Positions 34,587 to 45,960 of a stretch of 64,000 nucleotides of DNA are shown here, piece after piece. The stretch's first letter is position 1. Each line of letters begins with the position of its first letter. Position numbers and translations under genes: made by a program. The notes under the pieces are model-generated. The model was not told the origin of the DNA, ran no database searches, and was given only the letters and a program-made list of their open reading frames with translations. Source of the DNA: Catenulispora acidiphila DSM 44928 (GTDB lineage Bacteria; Actinomycetota; Actinomycetes; Streptomycetales; Catenulisporaceae); contig NC_013131.1 in NCBI RefSeq assembly GCF_000024025.1, forward strand, positions 8,722,229 to 8,786,228, read 5' to 3'.

Positions 34587-35777
34587 TTACGCGCCCGGGG
34601 TCGAGGTGCTCGACGGCGCCGAGGAGGAGGCGCTGCTCGAGGAGGTGGTGCTGCTGGAAGTGGTGCTGCTGGAAGTGGTGCTGTTGGTAGAGCTGCTGCT
34701 CGAGGTACCGGTCGGCGTCGGCGTGCCCGGAACACTCGGGGTGCTCGGCGTGCTCGGCGTGCTCGGCGTGCTCGGGCTGCTCGGCGTGCTCGGCGCGCTC
34801 GGGCTGCTCGGCGTGCTCGAACCGTCCGAGCTCGCCGGGCTGCTCGGCGTCGCGCGTCCGGCGTCCTGCGAGCCCTGCGCGGCCTCCTCCGACTTCACCA
34901 TCGCGACGAAGTCGGCGCTCTGGTTGTCGGGGATCGGCGTCACCGCGGCCTCGGTACCCCAGGCGCTGTAGTCGATCTCGCCGGTCATGTCGCCGGCCGG
35001 GGTGGTCTCGGTGAAGGTCATCGCCACCGGCTGGCCCTTGGCGTTCAGCCACAGGTCGTAGCCGAGCTTGGTCACCACGCCCTGGCCGAGCGCGTCGCCG
35101 ACCACGTCGGCGTCCTCCTGCGTCAGGCCGTTGTGGCCGGCGATGTTCGGATCGGTGGCGTCCGCGCCGTTCACGCTGCCCGCGTAGTGCATGGTCTGCA
35201 CGCCGCCGTGCTGCTCCGCGCCGACCACGTGCAGGTCCTTGGCGGCCGCGAGGACGGTCAGACCCTTGCTCGGCGAGGTGTTCTCCAGGACGTCGGTGCC
35301 GAAGGAGGCGGTGTTCGGGTCCTGAGCCATCGCCCGCAGGTCCATCTTCAGCCAGGGCTTGCCGTCCATCTGCGCGGCCATCTGCGGGATGGCGCCCATC
35401 TTCATGTACATCACGCCGTCGGCGTACTGGATCGGGATGGCCGGCGAGGACTGCGCGCCCCCGGTGCTCGGGCCGCCCGCGCCCTCGACCAGCGTGCCCT
35501 GGACCGTCGGGTGCTCGTCGAAGACCGCCGTCACGTCGGAGGTCTCCGAGGCGGTCGCGGTCGTCAGCACGGTGTGCACTTTCGCGCTGGGGTGCGCGTC
35601 GACGGCGCGGTCCGCGGCCTGGATCGCGGCCGGCGCGCTGAGCGCGGAGAGCTGCGCGAAGGACTGCGGCGTGCCGTCCGAGGCCTTCAGGGAGCAGCCG
35701 GTGAGCGACGACGCCGCCACGGCCGCCAGCACGGCGCCGGACCATATCTGCTTGCGGGGCATGAATTTCCCAACCAT
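34587..35777 (-). CDS. LppX/LprG-like lipoprotein with Ser/Thr/Pro tail
   Basis: The ~396-residue protein has a lipoprotein signal (GAVLAAVAASSLTGC, Cys at ~28). A mixed alpha/beta body of ~280 residues (KVHTVLTTATASETSDV, YADGVMYMKMGAIPQMA, WLKMDLRAMA, YDLWLNAKGQPVAMTFTET) fits the LppX/LprG lipid-carrier-like fold. The last ~85 residues are low-complexity Ser/Thr/Pro. ATGs at 35777 and 35762 are both possible; the second has a GGGA site. It is probably anchored outside the membrane. Confidence 0.78.
   Translation of the reverse strand: MVGKFMPRKQIWSGAVLAAVAASSLTGCSLKASDGTPQSFAQLSALSAPAAIQAADRAVDAHPSAKVHTVLTTATASETSDVTAVFDEHPTVQGTLVEGAGGPSTGGAQSSPAIPIQYADGVMYMKMGAIPQMAAQMDGKPWLKMDLRAMAQDPNTASFGTDVLENTSPSKGLTVLAAAKDLHVVGAEQHGGVQTMHYAGSVNGADATDPNIAGHNGLTQEDADVVGDALGQGVVTKLGYDLWLNAKGQPVAMTFTETTPAGDMTGEIDYSAWGTEAAVTPIPDNQSADFVAMVKSEEAAQGSQDAGRATPSSPASSDGSSTPSSPSAPSTPSSPSTPSTPSTPSTPSVPGTPTPTGTSSSSSTNSTTSSSTTSSSTTSSSSASSSAPSSTSTPGA
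34646..34830 (-). repeat. Coding repeats for the Ser/Thr/Pro tail
   Basis: Short in-frame repeats encode the lipoprotein tail. GTGCTGCTGGAA-type 15-base units lie around 34646-34690, and CTCGGCGTG-type 9-base units around 34735-34820. Confidence 0.8.
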
Positions 35778-35854
35778 TGATCACGAAAGCTGAAGAACGG
35801 ACGAATCCTAACGTCGCCGCACTTCAGGCTCATGATCGGGGGCGGGAACAAGAT

Positions 35855-35891
35855 CGGCGGCGGCGATGACCTTGTGTCATCGCCGCCGCCG
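35855..35891 (-). terminator. Strong terminator of the cysO-cysM operon
   Basis: CGGCGGCGGCGATGAC and GTCATCGCCGCCGCCG form a perfect 16-base stem with a 5-base loop, about 50 bases after the cysM stop. Confidence 0.85.
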
Positions 35892-35938
35892 TGGCCGCGC
35901 GCCGCAGCGCTGAGCCCAGAGTCAAGCCCAGCCCAGCG

Positions 35939-37193
<1,255 letters not shown>

Positions 37194-37316
37194 GGCCGGT
37201 CATCTCCTCGTGGGAAAAGGGCGGAACAGGCGGGCAAGGCGTATGGGAGGCCTCGCGGGAGAACGCGCGCAGCAGCGGTGGCGGCTCAACCGCGGGGAAC
37301 GGATGCGGTCGCGGGT

Positions 37317-37415
37317 TCAGGCGCCCCGGCGACACAGCGCGCTGGCCAGCCGGCCGAAGTCGACATGGCGGCGTGCGACGAGCAGCACCGTCGGATCCAT
37401 GCCGGGAGAACGCAT
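37317..37415 (-). CDS. Leaderless leader peptide upstream of cysO
   Basis: The 32-residue peptide contains LVARRHVDFGRLASALCRR, the pattern of the short actinomycete leader peptides found before sulfur and cysteine genes, with a Cys near the end. The ATG at 37415 is six bases after TATCAT, predicting a leaderless start. The cysO start lies 123 bases downstream, room enough for an attenuator. Cysteine-responsive control is inferred from the family. Confidence 0.8.
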   Translation of the reverse strand: MRSPGMDPTVLLVARRHVDFGRLASALCRRGA

Positions 37416-37493
37416 GACCCCATGATATTCATCCCGGCCAGCCGGTGGACCCCTGTTCCCGAGCCGTGAGATGTACCACGGCCGGAAAAGAGA

Positions 37494-37533
37494 CGGGCCC
37501 GCCGACACCTTGCGGAAAGGGTCGGCGGGCCCG
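37494..37533 (-). terminator. pgi terminator
   Basis: CGGGCCCGCCGAC and GTCGGCGGGCCCG form a perfect 13-base stem downstream of the leftward pgi stop. Confidence 0.85.
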
Positions 37534-37572
37534 GGACGGCGTCGCGCGCCGCGGCTCAGCTCGCGGCGGAGG

Positions 37573-39210
37573 TCAGTTCCCCGGCTCGCGGTCGGCGCGG
37601 TAGCGCTCGATCGCGGCGTTGGTCGAGGAGTCGTGCTCCGGCGCGGCGTCCGAGGACAGCTCCGGGACGATCTTCTTGGCCAGCACCTTGCCCAGCTCCA
37701 CGCCCCACTGGTCGAAGGAGTCGATGTCCCAGACCGCGCCCTGGACGAACACCTTGTGCTCGTACAGCGCGACCAGCTGGCCCAGGACCGAGGGGGTCAG
37801 GCGGCGGGCGGTGACCGTGGTGGTCGGGTGGTTGCCGCGGAAGATCCGGTGCGGGACCTGCGCGGCCGGCACGCCCTCGCCCTCGACCTGCTCGCGCGTC
37901 TTGCCGAAGGCCAGCGCCTCGGTCTGGGCGAAGAAGTTCGCCATCAGCGCGTCGTGCTGGCCGAAGGGGTCGGTGCCCTCGATCGGCCGGTCGAAGCCGA
38001 TGAAGTCGGCCGGGATCAGCAGCGTGCCCTGGTGGATCAGCTGGTAGTAGGCGTGCTGGCCGTTGGTGCCCGGGGTGCCCCAGACGACCGGGCCGGTCTG
38101 CCACTCCACCGGCTCGCCGTCGCGGCGCGTGGACTTGCCGTTGGACTCCATGTCCAGCTGCTGCAGATACGCGGTGAACTTGGACAGGTAGTGCGAGTAC
38201 GGCAGGACGGCGAGCGTCTGGGCGTCCCAGAAGTCGCGGTACCAGATCCCGATCAGGCCGAGCAGCAGCGGCAGGTTCTTCTCAGCCGGCGCGGTGCGGA
38301 AGTGCTCGTCCATCGTGTGGAAGCCCTGGAGCATCTCCTCGAAGCGCTCCGGGCCGATCGCGATCATCAGCGACAGGCCGATCGCCGAGTCGTAGGAGTA
38401 GCGGCCGCCGACCCAGTCCCAGAACCCGAACATGTTGGCCGTGTCGATGCCGAAGGCGGAGACGCCTTCGGCGTTGGTGGACACCGCGACGAAGTGCTTG
38501 GCGACCGCGGACTCGTCGCCGCCGAGGCCGGCCAGGAGCCACTTCTTGGCGGAGGTGGCGTTGGTGACGGTCTCGACCGTGGTGAAGGTCTTGGAGGAGA
38601 CGATGAACAGCGTCTCGGCCGGGTCCAGGTCGTGCGTGGCCTCGTACAGGTCGGCGCCGTCGACGTTGGAGACGAAGCGGAACTGCATGTCGCGCATGCT
38701 GTACGGCTTGAGCGCCTCGTAGGCCATCGCCGGGCCCAGGTCCGAGCCGCCGATGCCGATGTTGACGACCGTCTTGATGCGCTTGCCGGTGGCGCCGGTC
38801 CACTCCCCGCCGCGGACCCGGGCGGAGAACGCCGCCATCCGGTGGAGCACCTCGTGCACCTCGGGCACGACGTCGGCGCCGTCGACCTCGATGCGCTCGG
38901 TCTCCGGGGCGCGCAGGGCGACGTGCAGCACCGCGCGGTCCTCGGTGAGGTTGATCTTCTCGCCGCGGAACATCCAGTCCCGCAGCTCGAACACCCCGCG
39001 CTCGCGCGCCAAATCCAGCAGCAGGCGCAGGGTCTCGTCGGTGACCAGCTGCTTGGAGTAGTCCACCGACAGGTCCCCGGCCTGCGCGAAGTAGCGCTCG
39101 GCGCGGGCCGGGTCGGTCTTGAACAGCTCGCGCAGGTTCACCCGGTCGAACTCCGCGTGGTGCGTCTCCAGCGCCTTCCATTGCGGCAGATCGGTGAGCT
39201 TCTCGGTCAT
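37573..39210 (-). CDS. pgi: Glucose-6-phosphate isomerase
   Basis: The 545-residue glycolytic enzyme has [44 protein letters not shown], and the C-terminal PGI signature with [10 protein letters not shown]. The length is that of the bacterial long form. AGGAGG precedes the ATG. It stands alone with its own terminator. Confidence 0.97.
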   Translation of the reverse strand: MTEKLTDLPQWKALETHHAEFDRVNLRELFKTDPARAERYFAQAGDLSVDYSKQLVTDETLRLLLDLARERGVFELRDWMFRGEKINLTEDRAVLHVALRAPETERIEVDGADVVPEVHEVLHRMAAFSARVRGGEWTGATGKRIKTVVNIGIGGSDLGPAMAYEALKPYSMRDMQFRFVSNVDGADLYEATHDLDPAETLFIVSSKTFTTVETVTNATSAKKWLLAGLGGDESAVAKHFVAVSTNAEGVSAFGIDTANMFGFWDWVGGRYSYDSAIGLSLMIAIGPERFEEMLQGFHTMDEHFRTAPAEKNLPLLLGLIGIWYRDFWDAQTLAVLPYSHYLSKFTAYLQQLDMESNGKSTRRDGEPVEWQTGPVVWGTPGTNGQHAYYQLIHQGTLLIPADFIGFDRPIEGTDPFGQHDALMANFFAQTEALAFGKTREQVEGEGVPAAQVPHRIFRGNHPTTTVTARRLTPSVLGQLVALYEHKVFVQGAVWDIDSFDQWGVELGKVLAKKIVPELSSDAAPEHDSSTNAAIERYRADREPGN

Positions 39211-39467
39211 CGGAGTCCTCCTAGCGACGTGCTGTCTCGGCGGGCAAAACCCTATCGCCGCCTCCCGCCGGAAGCTTGGGCAAGGAGGTGAACGGGCAGG
39301 GTCCGGCGACCGGCACGGCGCGCTGCTCCGCTACGACAGCACCCTGCGAGGGCTCAGCCGGCATCGGGCGGGGCAAGATCGCGCAGGTCGCGGTGCGCCC
39401 TGTGCCGAAACTGTGCACGCGCGGTGACGATCTCGGTGCTGGACCCTCTGATGCCTATGCTGAACCG

Positions 39468-40289
39468 GTGACCAGCATTCTCGTTGTCGAGGACGAACCG
39501 ACCCTCGCCGAGGCGATCGCCGCCCGGCTGCGTGCGGAGGGCTTCGCCACTCACCTGGCCGGGGACGGACCGGCCGCGGTGCGGACCGCTCAGGAGCACC
39601 TGCCGGATCTGATCGTGCTGGACGTCATGCTGCCCGGCTTCGACGGGCTGGAGGTCTGCCGCCGGATCCAGGCCGAGCGGGCCGTGCCGGTGCTGATGGT
39701 CACCGCGCGCGACGACGAGAGCGACCTGATCGAGGGTCTGCGCACCGGCGCCGACGACTACCTGACCAAGCCGTTCTCGATGCGCGAGCTGATCGCGCGG
39801 GTGCACGCGCTGCTGCGGCGGGTCGAGCGGGCCGCGGAGCTCGGCGCCGGCGGCGCCCCGGCCGAGAGCAACGTCGTGCCGATCGGGACCGGCTTCGGGC
39901 CCGGCACCGCCGCCGTGCGCGCGCCGCAGCCGCTACGGTTCATGGCCATCGGCACCAGCGCCGGCGCGCGCGTGCTGGAGATCGACTCGGCGCAGCGCCG
40001 GGTGCGGGTCGGCGCCGGGCGCTCGCAGGACGAGGCGCACCTGACTCCCACCGAGTTCGACCTGCTGGCCTGCCTGGCCGGGCAGCCGCGCACCGTGCTG
40101 ACCCGGGAGAAGCTGCTGGCCGAGGTCTGGGACTGGATGGACGCCTCCGGGACCCGCACCGTCGACAGCCACGTCAAGGCCGTCCGCCGCAAGATCGGCG
40201 CGGACTGGATCCGCACCGTGCACGGCGTGGGCTACGCGCTGGAGGCCGAGCCGCTCCTCGGCGACAGCCTGGAGGCGGCAGGCCGATGA
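39468..40289 (+). CDS. OmpR-family response regulator
   Basis: About 273 residues. A receiver domain has acidic residues VVEDE, phospho-acceptor Asp52 in VLDVMLPG, and DDYLTKPFS. A ~60-residue Gly/Ala/Pro-rich insertion precedes a winged helix (HLTPTEFDLLACLAGQPRTVLTREKLL, RTVDSHVKAVRRKIG). The GTG at 39468 lies six bases after TATGCT, so the mRNA is likely leaderless. It is coupled by a 4-base overlap to the histidine kinase. Confidence 0.93.
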   Translation: MTSILVVEDEPTLAEAIAARLRAEGFATHLAGDGPAAVRTAQEHLPDLIVLDVMLPGFDGLEVCRRIQAERAVPVLMVTARDDESDLIEGLRTGADDYLTKPFSMRELIARVHALLRRVERAAELGAGGAPAESNVVPIGTGFGPGTAAVRAPQPLRFMAIGTSAGARVLEIDSAQRRVRVGAGRSQDEAHLTPTEFDLLACLAGQPRTVLTREKLLAEVWDWMDASGTRTVDSHVKAVRRKIGADWIRTVHGVGYALEAEPLLGDSLEAAGR

Positions 40290-41455
40290 ACTCCCGCGTC
40301 TCGCTGCGCGTCGGCACGGTCGGCGCCCGGTCCCGCAAGGTCGGCGGGACCGTGATCGGCCGCGCCCGCGAGGTGCGGCCGCTGGACCGCTTCCACAGCA
40401 TCAAGGTCAAGCTCGGCGTGCTGGTCGTGGCCTCGGTGTCGGTGGTCGGGATCTTCACCGCGATCGGGGTCTCGGCCGGGATCCAGGCGCGGTACGTGGT
40501 CAGCGTGGCGGTCATCCTGTCGCTGGGCGTCACGCAGATCCTGGCGCACGGCATGACCAGCCCGCTGCGCTCCATGGCCGACGCCGTCGAGAGCATCGCG
40601 CGCGGCGACTACAGCCGGCGCGTCACCACCGCGACCTCCCGCGACGAGGTCGGACAGCTGGCCGCGGCGTTCAACCTGATGGCCGCCGACCTCGAGGCGG
40701 TCGACCGGCAGCGCAAAGAGCTGATCGCGAACGTCTCGCACGAGTTGCGGACGCCGATCTCGGCGCTGCGCGCGGTGCTGGAGAACGTCGTGGACGGCGT
40801 CACCGAGCCCGATCCGCCGACCATGCGGCTGGCGCTGGAGCAGGCCGAGCGGCTCGGCCGGCTGGTCAGCACGCTGCTGGACCTGTCCCGGATCGACGCC
40901 GGCGCGGTCGAGCTGGACCGGGAGGACGTGGCGCTGGAGGAGTTCCTGGGGACCGTGGCGCGCGAGGCCACGGTCTCGATGCTGACCCGGGACGGCGCCG
41001 GGCGGCGCCCCTACACCGTGGTCGACGTGGTCCCGCCGGCGCTGACCGTGCGCGCCGACCGCGAGCGCCTGCACCAGGTCGCGGCGAACCTGCTGGACAA
41101 CGCGGTGCGCCACTCCCCGCCCGGCGGCAAGGTCACGCTGCGCGCTCGGCGGCTGGAGGAGGGCGGCGTCCGCGTCGAGGTCTGCGACCAGGGTCCGGGC
41201 ATCCCGCCCGGCGAGCGGGTCCGGGTGTTCGACCGGTTCGACCGCGGCTCGCGGCAGGCCGCGGACGGCGGCACCGGGCTCGGACTGGCGATCGCGCGCT
41301 GGGTGGTGGATCTGCACGGCGGCCGGATCTCGGTCGCCGAGCCGGTCGTGCCGGCGCTCGCCCCGGGCGCCGCGGAGCCCGTCGCGGCCGCTGCCGGCCG
41401 CCCGGTGGCCCTCAGCGCGTCACCCGGCTGTGTCATCCGCGTCGATCTGCCGTAA
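40286..41455 (+). CDS. Sensor histidine kinase
   Basis: The 389-residue protein has two membrane helices close together (~43-65 and ~70-90), leaving almost no extracytoplasmic loop. A HAMP domain (MTSPLRSMADAVESIARGDYSRRV), a HisKA box with His152 in NVSHELRTP, and a HATPase with LLDNAVRHSPPGG and GTGLGLAIARWVVDLHGG follow. The short loop suggests sensing within the membrane or of the envelope state. It partners the preceding OmpR-type regulator. Confidence 0.93.
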   Translation: MNSRVSLRVGTVGARSRKVGGTVIGRAREVRPLDRFHSIKVKLGVLVVASVSVVGIFTAIGVSAGIQARYVVSVAVILSLGVTQILAHGMTSPLRSMADAVESIARGDYSRRVTTATSRDEVGQLAAAFNLMAADLEAVDRQRKELIANVSHELRTPISALRAVLENVVDGVTEPDPPTMRLALEQAERLGRLVSTLLDLSRIDAGAVELDREDVALEEFLGTVAREATVSMLTRDGAGRRPYTVVDVVPPALTVRADRERLHQVAANLLDNAVRHSPPGGKVTLRARRLEEGGVRVEVCDQGPGIPPGERVRVFDRFDRGSRQAADGGTGLGLAIARWVVDLHGGRISVAEPVVPALAPGAAEPVAAAAGRPVALSASPGCVIRVDLP

Positions 41456-41719
41456 CCGGTCCGCTGAGCACAACGCACTAATGTGCGGTCGAGGTGTGAA
41501 TCTGGTCACTCCTGACCAGCGCGCCGCAACCTCCTCCTAGTCAGATGGAGGGATTTTCCGCGCCCGCCGGTGTGATCAGTGCCTCGAACCCGGGGCGCGA
41601 CTGCAATAAAGCCGCTCACCGGCGTAGCCTGGATGACCGCTATACGTCTACGGCCGAGCCCCGGTCGTAGCCGCTGTGCACTCCTATACGCACCCACGCG
41701 GAAGAGGGCGGAAACCGCC
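41456..41719. other. Intergenic region upstream of kgd
   Basis: About 264 bases, presumably containing the kgd promoter. TATACG at 41641-41646 is the best -10-like box. No operator is clear. Confidence 0.35.
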
Positions 41720-44700
41720 GTGTCGCCACAGCCGTCGCAGCAGGCACCCACCGATCAGACTGCCGGTACGCCGGGCTCCACGCCGGGGCACACCCTGGCC
41801 GAGTTCGGCCCGAACGAGTGGCTGGTGGACGAGATCTACCAGCAGTTCCTGCGCGACCCGGAGAGCGTTGACCGCGCGTGGTGGGATTTCTTCAACGACT
41901 ACCAGCCCACGGACAGCTCTGCCGCCGCGCAGGCTCTTGCCCCCGTTGCGAAGGTTGATAACCCCGAAGTGACTGTGACCTCCGACACATCGGCCGCCCC
42001 CGCGCCCCCAGGCCGCCGCTCCCGCCGTACCGGCCGCCCCCGCGGCGGTCCCGGCGCCGGCCCAGCCGCCCGCGGCCGCCCCCGCGGCACCGGCGGCACC
42101 GTCAGCCCAGGCCGCCCCGGCAGCTCCGGCGGCGCCCGCCCCGGTGCAGGTCCCGCGCGACGCGGCGACCACCGCCGCCCCGGCTCCGGCCGGCGGCACC
42201 GCGGCCACCACCACGGCGGTCCTGAAGGGCCCGGCGGCCCGCGTGGTCGTCAACATGGAGGCCTCCCTGGAGGTCCCGACCGCGACCAGCGTGCGGGCCG
42301 TCCCGGCCAAGCTGCTGATCGACAACCGGATCGTCATCAACAACCACCTGAAGCGGGCCCGCGGCGGCAAGGTCTCCTTCACCCACATCATCGGCTACGC
42401 CCTGGCGCAGGCGCTCAAGGCGATGCCGGAGATGAACCGGTCCTTCGCCACCGAGAACGGCAAGCCCGCGGTGGTGACCCCGGCGCACGTCAACGTGGGT
42501 CTGGCCATCGACCAGGTGAAGCCGGACGGCACCCGGCAGCTGCTGGTGCCCTCCATCAAGGGCGCCGAGCTCATGGACTTCCGCGAGTTCTGGCAGGCCT
42601 ACGAGGACGTGGTCCGCCGCGCCCGGAACAACAAGCTGACCCCGGACGACTTCGCCGGCACCACGATCTCGCTGACCAACCCCGGCACCATCGGCACCGT
42701 GCACTCCGTGCCGCGCCTGATGAAGGGCCAGGGCACGATCCTGGGCGTCGGGGCGATGGAGTACCCGGCCGAGTACTCCGGCACCAGCGAGGAGACGCTG
42801 TCCCGGCTGGCGGTCAGCAAGGTCATGACCCTGACCTCGACGTACGACCACCGGATCATCCAGGGCGCGCAGTCCGGCGACTTCCTGCGGATCATCCACC
42901 AGCTGCTGCTGGGCGAGGACGGGTTCTACGACAAGCTCTTCGAGTCGCTGCGCATCCCGTACGAGCCGGTCCGCTGGATCCAGGACATCTCGGCCTCGCA
43001 CGAGGACGACATCAACAAGACCGCGCGCGTGCAGGAGCTCATCGAGTCCTACCGCACCCGCGGCCACCTGATGGCCGACACCGACCCGCTGGAGTACAAG
43101 CAGCGCCGGCACCCGGACCTGGACGTGGTCAGCCACGGCCTGACCCTGTGGGACCTGGAGCGGGAGTTCGCCACCGGCGGCTTCGGCGGCAAGAAGCTGA
43201 TGAAGCTGCGCGACGTGCTCGGCGTGCTGCGCGACTCCTACTGCCGCACCATCGGCATCGAGTACATGCACATCCAGTCCCCCGACGAGCGCAAGTGGAT
43301 CCAGAACCGGGTGGAGCACGGCTACGCCAAGCCCGACCGCACCGAGCAGCTGCGCATCCTGGAGCGCCTGAACGCCGCCGAGGCCTTCGAGACCTTCCTG
43401 CAGGTCAAGTTCATGGGCCAGAAGCGCTTCTCGCTGGAGGGCGGGGAGTCGGCGATCCCGCTGCTCGGCGAGATCCTGGCCGACGCCGCGCGCTCGGGCC
43501 TGGACGAGGTCGCCATCGGCATGGCGCACCGCGGCCGGCTCAACGTGCTGACGAACATCGTCGGCAAGGAGTACGCCGAGGTCTTCCGCGAGTTCGAGGG
43601 CAACCTGGACCCCAAGTCCATGCACGGCTCCGGCGACGTGAAGTACCACCTGGGCGCCTCGGGCAGCTTCACCGCGCTGGACGGCTCCTCCATCGCGGTG
43701 ACCCTGGCCGCGAACCCCTCGCACCTGGAGACCGTCGACCCGGTCCTGGAGGGCATCGTCCGCGCCAAGCAGGACATCATCGACAAGGCCTCGGCCGGGT
43801 TCACGGTGCTGCCGCTGCTGATCCACGGCGACGCCGCGTTCGCCGGGCAGGGCGTGGTCGCCGAGACGCTGAACCTCTCGCAACTGCGCGGCTACCGCAC
43901 CGGCGGCACCGTGCACCTGGTGATCAACAACCAGGTCGGCTTCACCACCTCGCCGACCTCCTCGCGCTCCTCGATCTACGCCACCGACGTGGCGCGCATG
44001 ATCGAGGCGCCGATCTTCCACGTGAACGGCGACGACCCCGAGGCCTGCGTCCGGGTCGCCAAGCTCGCGTTCGACTACCGCCAGGCGTTCAACAAGGACG
44101 TCGTCATCGACATGATCTGCTACCGCCGCCGCGGGCACAACGAGGGCGACGACCCGTCGATGACGCAGCCGCTGATGTACAACCTCATCGAGGCCAAGCG
44201 CAGCGTCCGCAAGCTGTACACCGAGGGCCTGATCGGCCGCGGCGACATCACCCTGGAAGAGGCCGAGGAGGCCCTGCGCAACTACCAGGGCCAGCTGGAG
44301 CGGGTCTTCGCCGAGACCAAGGAGGTGTCCAAGGCTCCGGTCTCGGCGACCTTCGCCGTCGACGTGCAGCCCTACCCGGCGCAGGTGGACACCGCGATCA
44401 GCGAGCAGACCGTCAAGGTCATCGCCGACTCCCAGGTCTCGCTGCCCGACGGCTTCACCCCGCACCCGAAGGTGCTGCAGCCGCTGCAGAAGCGGGCGCA
44501 GATGATCACCGACGACAAGATCGACTGGGGCATGGGCGAGACCCTGGCCTTCGGCTCGCTGCTGATGGAGGGCGTCCCGGTCCGGCTGGCCGGCCAGGAC
44601 TCCCGGCGCGGCACGTTCGTGCAGCGCCAGCACGTGCTGGTGGACCGGGAGAACGCCACCGAGTACACCCCGCTGTCGAACCTGACGCCGGACCAGGCCA

Positions 44701-45539
44701 AGTACACGGTCTACGACTCGCTGCTGAGCGAGTACGCGGCCCTGGGCTTCGAGTACGGCTACTCCGTGGCCCGCGCGAACGCCCTGGTGCTGTGGGAGGC
44801 GCAGTTCGGCGACTTCGTCAACGGCGCGCAGTCGGTCATCGACGAGTACATCTCCAGCGGCGAGCAGAAGTGGGGCCAGCAGTCCGGCGTCGTGCTGCTG
44901 CTGCCGCACGGCTACGAAGGCCAGGGCCCGGACCACTCCTCGGCCCGCCCGGAGCGCTTCCTGCAGATGTGCGCGCAGAACAACATGACCGTGGCGATCC
45001 CGTCGAACCCGGCGTCGTACTTCCACCTGCTGCGCTGGCAGGCGCACAACCCGGCGCACAAGCCGCTGGTGGTCTTCACGCCGAAGTCGATGCTGCGCCT
45101 GAAGGACGCGGTCTCGCCGGTCGCGGACTTCACCACCGGGCGCTTCGAGCCGGTCCTGCCGGACGTCACGGTCGACCCGGCCGGCGTGCGCCGGGTGCTG
45201 CTGGTCACCGGCAAGCTCTACTGGGAGCTGGCGGCCAAGCGCGCCAAGGCGGGCATCACCGACACCGCGATCCTGCGGGTGGAGCGGCTGCACCCGCTGC
45301 CGGCCGCCGAGATCGCCGCGGCGATCGCCGCCTACGGCCCGGACGTGGACCTGCGCTGGGTCCAGGAGGAGCCGGCCAACCAGGGCGTGTGGCCGTTCGT
45401 GGCGATGAACCTGCCGGCGGCGCTGGGCCGCGGCCTGACGGTGGTCTCCCGGGCCGCCGCCTCCTCCCCGGCGGTCGGCTCGGCCAAGCGCCACGCGGTG
45501 GAGCAGGGCCAGCTGGTCGAGGACGCTTTCACCGGCTGA
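41720..45539 (+). CDS. kgd: Multifunctional 2-oxoglutarate decarboxylase/dehydrogenase (Kgd), with apparent +1 frameshift
   Basis: The gene joins an N-terminal E1 segment ([19 protein letters not shown]), a Pro/Ala linker, a succinyltransferase domain ([16 protein letters not shown] with the His/Asp pair) and a thiamine-diphosphate E1 ([29 protein letters not shown]). It converts 2-oxoglutarate in the TCA cycle. The GTG at 41720 opens in one frame. The frame must change near 41997-42009, where two runs of five C lie in the linker: upstream codons sit at 41720+3n, downstream codons at 42144+3n. Removing one C restores a continuous Ala/Pro linker. A GTG at 42144 could restart the larger part. 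Sequencing error, real mutation or programmed shift are all possible. Confidence 0.9.
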
Positions 45540-45556
45540 GCCGGTAGCAGCCACCC

Positions 45557-45592
45557 GGGGTGGGATCCGCGCTCAGGCGTGGATCCCACCCC
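45557..45592 (+). terminator. kgd terminator
   Basis: GGGGTGGGATCC and GGATCCCACCCC form a perfect 12-base stem followed by TTCTGTAT, 18 bases after the kgd stop. Confidence 0.85.
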
Positions 45593-45637
45593 TTCTGTAT
45601 AGAAACTCAGAGCTCTTTCATAGGGAACGGAAGAACG

Positions 45638-45814
45638 ATGTACTTCACGGACCGGGGCATCGAGGAACTGGAGAAGCGCCGGGGGGAGGAGGAGGTGTCG
45701 CTGTCCTGGCTCGCCGAGCAGCTGCGCACCTTCACCGACCTGAACCCGGAGTTCGAGGCGGCGGTGGACCGCTTGGCCACCTGGCTCGCACGGCTGGACG
45801 ACGACGAGGACTGA
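45638..45814 (+). CDS. DUF6104-type small protein
   Basis: The 58-residue acidic protein (MYFTDRGIEELEKRRGEEE, then SWLAEQLRTF, ending ARLDDDED) matches the short protein found behind kgd in streptomycetes and relatives. The function is unknown. The ATG at 45638 is preceded by GGAACGGAAG. It lies past the kgd terminator, so it may have its own promoter. Confidence 0.8.
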   Translation: MYFTDRGIEELEKRRGEEEVSLSWLAEQLRTFTDLNPEFEAAVDRLATWLARLDDDED

Positions 45815-45907
45815 GCGGGAACAGGGCCGTCCCGGCCGTGCTCCGCGACGGTTTTGCGACACCGTTCCCCAGCTGGTAAGGGGCAGCCACTTGCCCTCGT
45901 CCGCAAC

Positions 45908-45945
45908 GCGATATATCGTCTTCTTCGGAAGACGCGATACATCGT
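45908..45945 (+). promoter_or_regulatory. Direct-repeat operator candidate before DUF4097-PadR genes
   Basis: GCGATATATCGT (45908-45919) and GCGATACATCGT (45934-45945) are near-identical and nearly palindromic, 26 bases apart. Between them lies a perfect CGTCTTC-TTCG-GAAGACG hairpin (45917-45934). It is a likely binding site of the PadR regulator encoded downstream. Confidence 0.6.
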
Positions 45946-45960
45946 GAAAGGGCCCAGGTG

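Noticed and set aside
37471-39291. 606-codon plus-strand frame opposite pgi
   Set aside because: Antisense shadow; pgi on the minus strand has full family motifs, ribosome site and terminator.
42102-45554. 1150-codon minus-strand open frame opposite kgd
   Set aside because: It is the antisense shadow of a high-GC gene: Arg/His/Gly/Val-rich, without recognisable domains, while the plus strand encodes clear Kgd motifs.
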